Assembly (NCBI GenBank): GCA_034359265.1 | Contig: CP136897.1 | Location: forward strand, 31,607,501 to 31,671,500 | From: Canna indica | Taxonomy: Eukaryota; Streptophyta; Magnoliopsida; Zingiberales; Cannaceae | Length of the DNA stretch: 64,000 nucleotides | Reading direction: 5' to 3' | In this document: piece after piece, positions 1-9,775 of the stretch | Numbering within the stretch: the first letter of the stretch is position 1 | How the letters are laid out: every line of letters starts with the position of its first letter | Position numbers and translations under genes: made by a program | Notes under the pieces: generated by a model | The model's database searches: none | The model's input: the letters and a program-made list of their open reading frames with translations, nothing else | Told to the model about the DNA's origin: nothing

Positions 1-33
1 TCGTCGTGCAATCAAATAGGTAGTAAAAAAAAA

Positions 34-149
34 GGTGCAACACGAGGACTTCCCAGGGGTCACCCATCGTAGTACTACTCTCGCCCAAGCACGCTTAACC
101 TCGGAGTTCTGATGGGATCCGGTGCGTTAGTGCTGGTATGATCGCACCC
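34..149 (-). rRNA. 5S rRNA: 5S rRNA gene 1 (full description)
   Basis: Encodes the 5S RNA of the cytoplasmic large ribosomal subunit, made by RNA polymerase III. On the minus strand the copy starts GGGTGCGATCATACCAGC and ends TTGCACC, so the ends can pair as helix I, and a T-run follows at once. The plant-type core (GATCCCATCAGAACTC, box A AGTTAAGCGTGCTTG, GGATGGGTGACC) is present. It is 116 bp because one C of the C91-95 run is missing; other changes are G81C and A50G. The start was set by homology to plant 5S RNA and by C at -1. Confidence 0.97.
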
Positions 150-517
150 ATCATGCACTTCTGATCGTCGGCTAATAAGGGTGAGCGTCCGAGGGATAGC
201 TCGGGGTCATTTTCTTCGTCTCTTCGCGCGCCTTTTAGCGTCACGTGAAAAGCTGAAATCGGACAATAATGCACGGAGTTATGCCCATTTTAAACGAAAA
301 ATAATAATTGAAATGTTATTTTTCTTATTTATTTACAAATTTTAATTTTTCGGGTCGGTTGGTCGATCGAGCCGGCCGTAGAGGTTGCGGCGGGCCCCGC
401 GCGGGCGATCGACAGCCAAATTTTATGTCGACGACGTCGTCTGTCCTTAACGTTTGGTTAGAAAGATTGGTAAAAAAAATGATCTCGTCGTGCAATCAAA
501 TAGTTAGTAAAAAAAAA

Positions 518-634
518 GGTGCAACACGAGGAGTTCCCAGGGGGTCACCAATCCTAGTACTACTCTCGCCCAAGCACGCTTAACTTCGGAGTTCTGATGG
601 GAACCGGTGCGTTAGTGCTGGTATGATCGCACCC
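518..634 (-). rRNA. 5S rRNA: 5S rRNA gene 2
   Basis: Changes G102C, G85T and A32T. The same trio recurs in genes 4 and 7, so these three are close relatives. Confidence 0.97.
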
Positions 635-1002
635 GTCATGCACTTCTGATCGTCGGCTAATAAGGGTGAGCGTCCGAGTGATAGCTCGGGGTCATATTCT
701 TCGTCTCTTCGCGCGCCTTTTAGCACCACGTGAAAAGCTAAAATCGGACAATAATGCACGGAGTTACGCCCGTTATAAACGAATAATAATAATTGAAATG
801 TTATTTTTCTTATTTATTTACAAATTTTAATTTTTTGGGTCGGTTGGTCGATCGAGCCGGCCGTAGAGGTTGCGGCTGGCCCCGCGCGGGCGATCGACAG
901 CGAAATTTTATGTTGACGACGTCGTCCGTCCTTAACATTTGGTTAGAAAGATTGGTAAAAAAAATGATCTCGTCGTGCAATCAAATAGGTAGTAAAAAAA
1001 AA

Positions 1003-1118
1003 GGTGCAACACGAGAACTTCCCAGGGGGTCACCAATCCTAGCACTACTCTCGCCCAAGCACGCTTAACTTAAGAGTTCCGATGGGATCCGATGCGTTAG
1101 TGCTGGTATGTAGCACCC
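1003..1118 (-). rRNA. 5S rRNA: 5S rRNA gene 3, altered 5' end
   Basis: 116 bp. The 5' segment reads GGGTGCTACATACC: GAT at 7-9 is replaced by TA, one base shorter. Other changes are C104T, G85T, A77G, G48T, C47T, A40G and C29T. The helix I-loop A junction is altered, so the RNA may be less stable. Confidence 0.93.
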
Positions 1119-1486
1119 GTCATGCACTTCTGATCGTCGGCTAATAAGGGTGAGCGTCGGAGTGATAGCTCGGGGTCATTTTCTTCGTCTCTTCGCGCGC
1201 CTTTTAGCGCCACGTGAAAAGCTGAAATCAGACAATAATGCACGGAGTTACGCCCGTTATAAACGAAAAATAATAATTGAAATGTTATTTTTCTTATTTA
1301 TTTACAAATTTTAATTTTTTGGGTCGGTTGGTCGATCGAGCCGGCCGTAGAGGTTGCGGCTGGCCCCGCGCGGGCGATCGACAGCCAAATTTTATGTCGA
1401 CGACGTCGTCCGTCGTTAACGTTTGATTAGAAAGATTGGTAAAAAAAATGATCTCTTCGTGCAATCAAATAGTTAGTAAAAAAAAA

Positions 1487-1603
1487 GGTGCAACACGAGG
1501 AGTTCCCAGGGGGTCACCAATCCTAGTACTACTCTAGCCCAAGCACGCTTAACTTCGGAGTTCTGAGGGGAACCGGTGCGTTAGTGCTGGTATGATCGCA
1601 CCC
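1487..1603 (-). rRNA. 5S rRNA: 5S rRNA gene 4
   Basis: Changes G102C, G85T, G68T (intermediate element), A37C and A32T. Sister of genes 2 and 7. Confidence 0.96.
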
Positions 1604-1830
1604 GTCATGCACTTCTGATCGTCGGCTAATAAGGGTGAGCGTCCGAGTGATAGCTCGGGGTCATTTTCTTCGTCTCTTCGCGCGCCTTTTAGCGCCACGT
1701 GAAAAGCTGAAATCGGACAATAATGCACGGAGTTACGCCCGTTTTAAACGAAAAATAATAATTGAAATGTTATTTTTCTTATTTGTTTACAAAATTTAAT
1801 TTTTCGGGTCGGTTGGTCGATCGAGCCGGC

Positions 1831-1857
1831 CGTAGAGGTTGCGGCGGGCGATCGACA
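1831..1857. other. 11-bp GC-block deletion (first example)
   Basis: GCGGCGGGCGATCGAC replaces the longer form: one GCGGGC copy and the CCCGC between two GCGGGC copies are missing. The same deletion appears near 4240, 5183, 6142, 12923, 13882, 14840, 17252, 18697, 19168, 20127, 23029, 53443, 55363, 57292, 58738, 59693, 60168 and 61583. Confidence 0.88.
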
Positions 1858-1945
1858 GCCAAATTTTATGTCGACGACGTCGTCCGTCTTTAACGTTTGG
1901 TTAGGAAGATTGGTAAAAAAAATGATCTCGTCGTGCAATCAAATA

Positions 1946-2062
1946 GGTGCAACACGAGGACTTCCCAGGGGGTCACCCATCCTAGTACTACTCTCGCCCA
2001 AGCACGCTTAGCTTCGGAGTTTTGATGGGATCCGGTGCGTTAGTGCTGGTATGATCGCACCC
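1946..2062 (-). rRNA. 5S rRNA: 5S rRNA gene 5, main terminator deleted
   Basis: The gene body is full length (T52C, G41A) but the T-run that should follow is gone: the 3' end runs straight into TATTTGATTGC. A 15-bp stretch was lost between two AGG copies. The next T-run (1915-1922) begins 23 nt downstream. A transcript would carry a 3' extension unless trimmed. Confidence 0.95.
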
Positions 2063-2429
2063 GTCATGCACTTCTGATCGTCGGCTAATAAGGGTGAGCG
2101 TCCGAGGGATAGCTCGGGGTCATTTTCTTCGTCTCTTCGCGTGCCTTTTAGCGCCACGTGAAAAGCTGAAATCGGACAATAATGCACGGAGTTACGCCCG
2201 TTTTAAACGAAAAATAATAATTGAAATGTTATATTTCTTATTTATTTACAAATTTTAATTTTTCGGGTCGGTTGGTCGATCGAGCCGGCCGTAGAGGTTG
2301 CGGCGGGCCCCGTGCGGGCGATCGACAGATAAATTTTATGTCGACGACGTCGTCCGTCCTTAACGTTTGGTTAGAAAGATTGGTAAAAAAATGATCTCGT
2401 CGTGCAATCAAATAGGTAGTAAAAAAAAA

Positions 2430-2546
2430 GGTGCAACACGAGGACTTTCGAGGGGGTCACCCATCCTAGTACTACTCTCGCCCAAGCACGCTTAACTTCG
2501 GAGTTCTGATGGGATCCGGTGCGTTAGTGCTGGTATGATCGCACCC
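2430..2546 (-). rRNA. 5S rRNA: 5S rRNA gene 6
   Basis: Changes G99A and G97C, both in the box C-proximal 3' part; otherwise consensus. Confidence 0.97.
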
Positions 2547-2914
2547 GTCATGCACTTCTGATCGTCGGCTAATAAGGGTGAGCGTCCGAGTGATAGCTCG
2601 GGGTCATTTTCTTCGTCTCTTCGCGCGCCTTTTAGCGCCACGTGAAAAGCTAAAATCAGACAATAATGCACGGAGTTACGCCCGTTATAAACGAAAAATA
2701 ATAATTGAAATGTTATTTTTCTTATTTATTTACAAATTTTAATTTTTTGGGTCGGTTGGTCGATCGAGCCGGCCGTAGAGGTTGCGGCTGGGCCCGCTCG
2801 GGCGATCGTCAGCCAAATTTTATGTCAACGACGTCGTCCGTCCTTAACGTTTGGTTAGAAAGATTGGTAAAAAAAATGATCTCGCCGTGCAATCAAATAG
2901 TTAGTAAAAAAAAA

Positions 2915-3031
2915 GGTGCAACACGAGGAGTTCCCAGGGGGTCACCAATCCTAGTACTACTCTCGCCCAAGCACGCTTAACTTCGAAGTTCTGATGGGAA
3001 CCGGTGCGTTAGTGCTGGTATGATCGCACCC
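2915..3031 (-). rRNA. 5S rRNA: 5S rRNA gene 7
   Basis: Changes G102C, G85T, C46T and A32T. Same lineage as genes 2 and 4. Confidence 0.97.
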
Positions 3032-3399
3032 GTCATGCACTTCTGATCGTCGGCTAATAAGGGTGAGCGTCCGAGTGATAGCTCGGGGTCATTTTCTTCG
3101 TCTCTTCGCGCGCCTTTTAGCGCCACGTGAAAAGCTGAAATCGGACAATAATGCACGGAGTTACGCCCGTTATAAACGAAAAATAATAATTGAAATGTTA
3201 TTTTTCCTATTTATTTACAAATTTTAATTTTTTGGGTCGGTTGGTCGATCGAGCCGGCCGTAGAGGTTGCGGTTGGCCCCGCGCGGGCGATCGACAGCCA
3301 AATTTTATGTCGACGACGTCGTCCGTCCTTAACGTTTGGTTAGAAAGATTGGTAAAAAAAATGATCTCGTCGTGCAATCAAATAGGTAGTAAAAAAAAA

Positions 3400-3516
3400 G
3401 GTGCAACACGAGAACTTCCCAGGGGTTCACGGATCCTAGCACTACTCTCGCCCAAGCACGCTTAACTTCAGAGTTCTGATGGGATCCGATGCGTTAGTGC
3501 TGGTACGATCGCACCC
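3400..3516 (-). rRNA. 5S rRNA: 5S rRNA gene 8, divergent
   Basis: Changes C104T, C91A, G86C, G85C, A77G, C47T, C29T and A11G. G86C and G85C fall inside box C (GGATGGGTGACC), so TFIIIA contact may be weakened. Confidence 0.94.
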
Positions 3517-3884
3517 ATCATGCACTTCTGATCGTCGGCTAATAAGGGTTAGCGTCCGAGTGATAGGTCAGGGTCATTTTCTTCGTCTCTTCGCGCGCCT
3601 TTTAGCGCCACGTGAAAAGCTGAAATCAGACAATAATGCACGGAGTTACGCCCGTTATAAACGAAAAATAATAATTGAAATGTTATTTTTCCTATTTATT
3701 TACAAATTTTAATTTTTCAGGTCGGTTGGTCGATCGAGCCGGCCGTAGAGATTGCGGCTGGCCCCGCGCGGGCGATCGACAGCCAAATTTTATGTCGACG
3801 ACGTCGTCCGTCCTTAACGTTTGGTTAGAAAGATTGGTAAAAAAAATGATCTCGTCGTGCAATCAAATAGGTAGTAAAAAAAAA

Positions 3885-4001
3885 GGTGCAACACGAGAAC
3901 TTCCCAGGGGGTCACCCATCCTAGTACTACTCTTGCCCAATCACGCTTAACTTTAGAGTTCTAATGGGATCCGGTACGTTAGTGCTGGTATGATCGCACC
4001 C
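3885..4001 (-). rRNA. 5S rRNA: 5S rRNA gene 9
   Basis: Changes C104T, G68A, C61A, G48A, C47T, C39T and C26T. C61A breaks the G17-C61 pair of helix II. Confidence 0.95.
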
Positions 4002-4343
4002 ATCATGCACTTCTGTTCGTCGGCTAATAAGGGTGAGCGTCCGAGGGATAGCTCGGGGTCATTTTCTTCGTCTCTTCGCACGCCTTTTAGAGCCACGTGA
4101 AAAGCTGAAATCAGACAATAATGCACGGAGTTACGCCCGTTTTAAACGAAAAATAATAATTGAAATGTTATTTTTCTTATTTGTTTACAAATTTTAATTT
4201 TTGGGGTCGGTTGGTCGATCGAGCCGGCCGTAGAGGTTGCGGCGGGCGATCGACAGCCAAATTTTATGTCGACGACGTCGTCCGTCCTTAACGTTTGGTT
4301 AGAAAGATTGGTAAAAAAAATGATCTCGTCGTGCAATCAAATA

Positions 4344-4460
4344 GGTGCAACACGAGGACTTCCCAGGGGGTCACCCATCCTAGTACTACTCTCGCCCAGG
4401 CACGCTTAACTTCGGAGTTTTGATGGGATACGGTGCGTTAGTGCTGGTATGATCGAACCC
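4344..4460 (-). rRNA. 5S rRNA: 5S rRNA gene 10, main terminator deleted
   Basis: Same 15-bp terminator deletion as gene 5, 2,398 bp away, and the same short GC block downstream, so the two share ancestry. Changes T62C, G41A, G31T and G5T. The outer T-run at 4313-4320 is the first stop available, after 23 nt. Confidence 0.95.
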
Positions 4461-4828
4461 GTCATGCACTACTGATCGTCAGCTAATAAGGGTGAGCGTC
4501 CGAGGGATAGCTCGGGGTCATTTTCTTCGTCTCTTCGCGCGCTTTTTAGCGCCACGTGAAAAGCTGAAATCGGACAATAATGCACGGAGTTACGCCCGTT
4601 TTAAACGAAAAATAATAATTGGAATGTTATTTTTCTTATTTATTTACAAATTTTAATTTTTCGGGTCGGTTGGTCGATCGAGCCGGCCGTAGAGGTTGCG
4701 GCGGGCCCCGGGCGGGCGATCGACAGCCAAATTTTATGTCGACGACGTCGTCCGTCCTTAACGTTTGGTTAGAAAGATTGGTAAAAAAAATGATCTCGTC
4801 GTGCAATCAAATAGGTAGTAAAAAAAAA

Positions 4829-4945
4829 GGTGCAACACGAGGACTTCCCAGGGGGTCAACCATCCTAGTACTACTCTCGCCCAAGCACGCTTAACTTCGG
4901 AGTTCTGATGGGATCCGGTGCGTTAGTGCTGGTATGATCGCACCC
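4829..4945 (-). rRNA. 5S rRNA: 5S rRNA gene 11
   Basis: Single change G87T. First gene of the 959-bp dimer repeat. Confidence 0.97.
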
Positions 4946-5302
4946 ATCATGCAGTTCTGATCGTCGGCTAATAAGGGTGAGCGTCCGAGGGATAGCTCGG
5001 GGTCATTTTCTTCGTCTCTTCGCGCGCCTTTTAGCGCCACGTGAAAAGCTGAAAACGGACAATAATGCACGGAGTTACGCCCGTTTTAAACGAAAAATAA
5101 TAATTAGAATGTTATTTTTCTTATTTATTTACAAATTTTAATTTTTCGGGTCGGTTGGTCGATCGCGCCGGTCGTAGAGGTTGCGGCGGGCGATCGACAG
5201 CCAAATTTTATGTCGACGACGTCGTCCGTCCTTAACGTTTGGTTAGAAAGATTGGTAAAAAAAATGATCTCGTCGTGCAATCAAATAGGTAGTAAAAAAA
5301 AA

Positions 5303-5419
5303 GGTGCAACACGAGGACTTCCCAGGGGGTCACCCATACTAGTACTACTCTCGCCCAAGCACGCTTAACTTCGGAGTTCTGATGGGATCCGGTGCGTTAG
5401 TGTTGGTATGATCGCACCC
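5303..5419 (-). rRNA. 5S rRNA: 5S rRNA gene 12
   Basis: Changes G82T and G17A, shared with gene 14 one dimer away. The spacer downstream (3') of it has the 11-bp GC-block deletion. Confidence 0.97.
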
Positions 5420-5787
5420 CTCACGCACTTCTGATCGTTGGCTAATAAGGGTGAGCGTCCGAGGGATAGCTCGGGGTCATTTTCTTCGTCTCTTCGCGCG
5501 CCTTTTAGCTCCTCGTGAAAAGCTGAAATCAGACAATAATGCACGGAGTTACGCCCGTTTTAAACGAAAAATAATAATTGAAATTTTATATTTCTTATTT
5601 ATTTACAAATTTTAATTTTTCGGGTCGGTTGGTCGACCGAGCCGGCCGTAGAGGTTGCGGCGGGCCCCGCGCGGGCGATCGACAGCCAAATTTTATGTCG
5701 ACGACATCGTCCGTCCTTAACGTTTTGTTAGAAAGATTGGTAAAAAAAATGATATCGTCGTGCAATCAAATAGGTAGTAAAAAAAAA

Positions 5788-5904
5788 GGTGCAACACCAG
5801 GACTTCCCAGGGGGTCACCCATCCTAGTACTACTCTCGCCCAAGCAAGCTTAACTTTGGAGTTCTGATGGGATCCGGTGCGTTAGTGCTGGTATGATCGC
5901 ACCC
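5788..5904 (-). rRNA. 5S rRNA: 5S rRNA gene 13
   Basis: Changes C107G, G58T and G48A. Confidence 0.97.
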
Positions 5905-6261
5905 GTCATGCAGTTCTGATCGTCGGCTAATAAGGGTGAGCGTCCGAGGGATAGCTCGGGGTCATTTTCTTCGTCTCTTCGCGCGCCTTTTAGCGCCACG
6001 TGAAAAGCTGAAATCGGACAATAATGCACGGAGTTACGCCCGTTTTAAACGAAAAATAATAATTGAAATGTTATTTTTCTTATTTATTTACAAATTTTAA
6101 TTTTTCGGGTCGGTTGGTCGATCGCGCCGGTCGTAGAGGTTGCGGCGGGCGATCGACAGCCAAATTTTATGTCGACGACGTCGTCCATCCTTAACGTTTG
6201 GTTAGAAAGATTGGTAAAAAAATTGATCTCGTCGTGCAATCAAATAGGTAGTAAAAAAAAA

Positions 6262-6378
6262 GGTGCAACACGAGGACTTCCCAGGGGGTCACCCATACTA
6301 GTACTACTCTCGCCCAAGCACGCTTAACTTCGGAGTTCTGATGGGATCCGGTGCGTTAGTGTTGGTATGATCGCACCC
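6262..6378 (-). rRNA. 5S rRNA: 5S rRNA gene 14
   Basis: Changes G82T and G17A, identical to gene 12 (offset 959 bp). Confidence 0.97.
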
Positions 6379-6746
6379 GTCACGCACTTCTGATCGTTGG
6401 CTAATAAGGGTGAGCGTCCAAGGGACAGCTCGGGGTCATTTTTTTCGTCTCTTCGCGCGCCTTTTAGTGCCACGTGAAAAGCTGAAATCGGACACTAATG
6501 CATGGAGTTACGCCCGTTTTAAACGAAAAATAATAATTGAAATGTTATTTTTCTTATTTACTTACAAATTTTAATTTTTCGGGTCGGTTGGTCGACCGAG
6601 CCGGCCGTAGAGGTTGCGGCGGGCCCCGCGCGGGCGATCGACAGCCAAATTTTATGTCGACGACGTCGTCCGTCCTTAACGTTTGCTTAGAAAGATTGGT
6701 AAAAAAAGTGATCTCGTCGTGCAATCAAATAGGTAGTGAAAAAAAA

Positions 6747-6863
6747 GGTGCAACACGAGGACTTCCCAGGGGGTCAACCATCCTAGTACTACTCTCGCCC
6801 AAGCACGCTTAACTTCGGAGTTCTGATGGGATCCGGTGCGTTAGTGCTGGTATGATCGCACCC
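6747..6863 (-). rRNA. 5S rRNA: 5S rRNA gene 15
   Basis: Changes G87T only (as gene 11). The upstream box reads TTATTT and the T-run is eight T followed by CAC. Confidence 0.97.
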
Positions 6864-7231
6864 GTCATGCACTTCTGATCGTCGGCAAATAAGGGTGAGC
6901 GTCCGAGTGATAGCTCGGGGTCATTTTCTTCGTCTCTTCGCGCGCCTTTTTGCGCCACGTGAAAAGCTGAAATCAGACAATAATGCATGGAGTTACGCCC
7001 GTTTTAAACGAAAAATAATAATTGAAATGTTATTTTTCTTATTTATTTACAAATTTTAATTTTTCGGGTCGGTTGGTCGATCGAGCCGGCCGTAGAGGTT
7101 GCGGCGGGCCCCGCGCGGGCGATCGACAGCCAAATTTTATGTCGACGACGTCGTCCGTCCTTAACGTTTGGTTAGAAAGATTGGTAAAAAAAATGATCTC
7201 GTCGTGCAATCAAATAGGTAGTAAAAAAAAA

Positions 7232-7348
7232 GGTGCAACACGAGGACTTCCCAGGGGGTCACCCATCCTAGTACTACTCTCGCCCAAGCACGCTTAACTT
7301 CGGAGTTCTGATGGGATCCGGTGCGTTAGTGCTGGTATGATCGCACCG
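7232..7348 (-). rRNA. 5S rRNA: 5S rRNA gene 16
   Basis: Consensus apart from the first base (C instead of G at +1). Used here with its flanks as the model unit. Confidence 0.97.
7253..7303 (-). promoter_or_regulatory. Internal control region of 5S gene (model copy)
   Basis: RNA positions ~46-96 of the gene at 7232-7348. Box A is around 50-64 (AGTTAAGCGTGCTTG), the intermediate element around 67-72 (CGAGAG) and box C around 80-97 (AGGATGGGTGACC...). In 5S genes this region binds TFIIIA and nucleates TFIIIC/TFIIIB assembly. Several variant families in this window carry changes inside it. Confidence 0.8.
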
Positions 7349-7378
7349 GTCATGCACTTCTGATCGTCGGCTAATAAG
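7349..7378 (-). promoter_or_regulatory. Pol III 5S upstream promoter (model copy)
   Basis: On the minus strand TTATTA lies at 7377-7372, which is -29 to -24 from the first G of the gene, and the base at -1 is C. Arabidopsis 5S genes use an AT-rich box near -28, a GC near -12 and C at -1; here the AT box and the -1 C fit, while the -12 position is G followed by A. Most spacers in the window keep this arrangement. Deviating copies are mentioned under their genes. Confidence 0.75.
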
Positions 7379-7560
7379 GGTGACCGTCCGAGGGATAGCT
7401 CGGGGTCATTTTCTTCGTCTCTTCGCGCGTCTTTTAGCGCCACGTGAAAAGCTGAAATCGGACAATAATGCACGGAGTTACGCCCGTTTTAAACGAAAAA
7501 TAATAATTGAAATGTTATTTTTCTTATTTATTTACAAATTTTAATTTTTCGGGTAGGTTG

Positions 7561-7612
7561 GTCGATCGAGCCGGCCGTAGAGGTTGCGGCGGGCCCCGCG
7601 CGGGCGATCGAC
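7561..7612. repeat. GC-rich block with 8-bp inverted repeat arms (model copy)
   Basis: GTCGATCG at 7561-7568 is the exact inverse complement of CGATCGAC at 7605-7612. The 36 bp between are very GC-rich and contain further short palindromes (GCCGGC, GGGCCC, GCGCGC-like). It could fold as a hairpin. Full-length units keep both arms; the 11-bp-deleted units keep the arms and shorten the loop. Confidence 0.7.
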
Positions 7613-7670
7613 AGCCAAATTTTATGTCGACGACGTCGTCCGTCCTTAACGTTTGGTTAGAAAGATTGGT

Positions 7671-7678
7671 AAAAAAAA
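7671..7678 (-). terminator. Second, outer T-run (possible backup terminator)
   Basis: A second run of eight T on the minus strand begins 29 nt beyond the main terminator. Nearly every unit has it (6-9 T). It is long enough to stop Pol III, so it could catch read-through; that role is inferred. Confidence 0.6.
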
Positions 7679-7707
7679 TGATCTCGTCGTGCAATCAAAT
7701 AGGAAGT

Positions 7708-7716
7708 AAAAAAAAA
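7708..7716 (-). terminator. Pol III T-run terminator (model copy, 9 T)
   Basis: Nine A on the plus strand directly abut the 3' end of the gene at 7717-7833, giving TTGCACC followed by T9 in the transcribed direction. A run of four or more T is the standard RNA polymerase III stop. Confidence 0.9.
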
Positions 7717-7833
7717 GGTGCAACACGAGGACTTCCCAGGGTGTCACCCATCCTAGTACTACTCTCGCCCAAGCACGCTTAACTTCAGAGTTCTGATGGG
7801 ATCCGGTGCGTTAGTGCTGGTATGATCGCACCC
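7717..7833 (-). rRNA. 5S rRNA: 5S rRNA gene 17
   Basis: Changes C92A and C47T. Confidence 0.97.
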
Positions 7834-8203
7834 GTCATGCACTTCTGATCGTCGGCTAATAAGGGTGAGCGTCCGAGGGAGAGTTCGGGGGTCATTTTTC
7901 TTCGTCTCTTTGCGCGCCTTTCAGCGCCACGTGAAAAGCTGAAATCGGACAATAATGCACAGAGTTACGCCCGTTATAAACGAAAAATAATAATTGAAAT
8001 GTTATATTTCTTATTTATTTACGAATTTTAATTTTTCGGGTCGGTTGGTCGATCGAGCCAGCCGTAGAGGTTGCGGCTGGCCCCGCGCGGGCGATCGACA
8101 GCCAAATTTTATGTCGACGACGTCGTCCGTCCTTAACGTTTGGTTAGAAAGATTGGTAAAAAAAATGATCTCGTCGTGCAATCAAATAGGTAGTAAAAAA
8201 TAT

Positions 8204-8320
8204 GGTGCAACACGAGGACTTCCCAGGGGGTCACCCATCCTAGTACTACTCTCGCCCAAGCACACTTAACTTCGGAGTTCTAATGGGATCCGATGCGTTA
8301 GTGCTGGTATGATCGCACCC
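8204..8320 (-). rRNA. 5S rRNA: 5S rRNA gene 18, interrupted T-run
   Basis: The T-run begins ATA then six T, so the stop is moved 3 nt away. Changes C57T, C39T and C29T, all C-to-T. Upstream box is CTATTA. Duplicated as gene 22 (offset 1,942). Confidence 0.96.
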
Positions 8321-8688
8321 GTCATGCACTTCTGATCCTCGGCTAATAGGGGTGAGCGTCCGAGGGATAGCTCGGGGTCATTTTCTTCGTCTGTTCCCGC
8401 GCCTTTTAGCGACACGTGAAAAGCTGAAATTGGACAATAATGCACGGAGTTACGCCCGTTTTAAACGAAAAATAATAATTGAAATGTTATATTTCTTATT
8501 TATTTACAAATTTTAATTTTTCGGGTAGGTTGGTCGATCGAGCCGGCCGTAGAGGTTGCGGCGGGCCCCGCGCTGGCGATCGACAGCCAAATTTTATGTC
8601 GACGACGTCGTCCGTCCTTAACGTTTGGTTAGAAAGATTGGTAAAGAAAATGATCTCATCGTGCAATCAAATAGGTAGTAAAAAAAAA

Positions 8689-8805
8689 GGTGCAACACGA
8701 GGACTTCCCAGGAGGTCACCAATCCTAGTACTACTCTCGCCCAAGCACTCTTAACTTCGGAGTTCTGATGGGATCCGGTGGGTTAGTGCTGGTATGATCG
8801 CACCC
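8689..8805 (-). rRNA. 5S rRNA: 5S rRNA gene 19
   Basis: Changes C93T, G85T, C57A and G25C. Copy at gene 23. Confidence 0.96.
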
Positions 8806-9173
8806 GTCATGCACTTCTGATCGTCGACTAATAAGGGTGAGCGTCCGAGGGATAGCTCGGGGTCATTTTCTTCGTCTCTTCGCGCGCCTTTTAGCGCCAC
8901 GTGAAAAGCAAAAATCAGACAATAATCCACGGAGTTACGCCCGTTTTAAACGAAAAATAATAATTGAAATGTTATTTTTCTTATTTATTTACAAATTTTA
9001 ATTTTTCGTGTCGGTTGGGTGATCGAGCCGGCCGTAGAGGTTGCGGCGGGCCCCGCACGGGCGATCGACAGCCAAATTTTATGTCGACGACGTCGTCCGT
9101 CCTTAACGTTTGGTTAGAAAGATTGGTAAAAAAAATGATCTCGTCGTCCGATCAAATAGGTAGTAACAAAAAA

Positions 9174-9290
9174 GGTGCAACACGAGGACTTCCCAGGGGG
9201 TCACCAATCCTAGTACTACTCTCGCCCAAGCACGCTTAACTTCGGAGTTCTGATGGGATCCGGTGCGTTAGTGCTGGTATGATCGCACCC
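9174..9290 (-). rRNA. 5S rRNA: 5S rRNA gene 20
   Basis: Change G85T. The T-run is six T, then G, then TT. Copies at genes 24 and 33 share this odd terminator. Confidence 0.97.
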
Positions 9291-9658
9291 GTCATGCACT
9301 TCTGATCGTCGGCTAATAAGGGTGAGCGTCCGAGGGATAGCTCGGGGTCATTTTCTTCGTCTCTTCGCGCGCCTTTTAGCGCCACGTGAAAAGCAAAAAT
9401 CGGACAATAATGCACGGAGTTACGCCCGTTTTAAACAAAAAATAATAATTGAAATGTTATTTTTCTTATTTATTTACAAATTTTAATTTTTCGGGTCGGT
9501 TGGTCGTTCGAGCCGGCAGTAGAGGTTGCGGCGGGCCCCGCGCGGGCGATCGACAGCTAAATTTGGTGTCGACGACGTCGTCCGTCCTTAACGTTTGGTT
9601 AGAAAGATTGGTTAAAAAAATGATCTCGTCGAGCAATCAAATAGGTAGTAAAAAAAAA

Positions 9659-9775
9659 GGTGCAACACGAGGACTTCCCAGGGGGTCACCCATCCTAGTA
9701 CTATTGTCGCCCAAGCACGCTTAACTTCGGAGTTCTGATGGGATCCGGTGATTTAGTGCTGGTATGATCGCACCC
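9659..9775 (-). rRNA. 5S rRNA: 5S rRNA gene 21, intermediate-element variant
   Basis: Carries G70C plus G72A inside the intermediate element, and G25T, C24A. First member of the dispersed G70C/G72A family. Confidence 0.96.

Larger units (their letters stand above)
4829..6746. repeat. 959-bp dimeric higher-order repeat (two copies)
   Basis: Long (485) and short (474) units alternate: 4829-5787 and 5788-6746. Genes 12 and 14, one dimer apart, share G82T and G17A, and genes 11 and 15 (two dimers apart) share G87T. Confidence 0.85.
7349..7716 (-). other. Representative 5S intergenic spacer (368 bp)
   Basis: Typical full-length spacer, annotated here as the model for all others. In plus-strand order it holds the promoter-proximal segment (7349-7400), a CACGTG site (7441-7446), an AT-rich tract (7487-7550), a GC-rich block bounded by 8-bp inverted repeats (7561-7612), the GACGACGTCGTC palindrome (7629-7640), an outer T-run (7671-7678 as A) and the main terminator (7708-7716 as A). 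I see no gene in it. The other ~370-bp gaps between genes hold the same elements unless noted. Confidence 0.9.

Noticed and set aside
377..412. CpG-rich block looking like a small CpG island or Pol II promoter
   Set aside because: It is the GC-rich part of every spacer, about 50 bp long, with no associated gene. Explained as a repeat element.
308..583. Recurring open frames of 91 aa (about 60 near-identical copies over the window, e.g. 7022-7297), plus 60-113 aa frames on both strands
   Set aside because: They start in the AT-rich spacer and end inside the antisense of the 5S gene. They recur only because the unit recurs, frameshift freely between units, and show no codon-level conservation. 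Not protein genes.
7441..7550. Telomere-like, tRNA or 18S/28S rDNA sequence in the spacer
   Set aside because: No tRNA-like A and B boxes with cloverleaf, no TTTAGGG tracts and no 18S/28S motifs were seen in any spacer examined.
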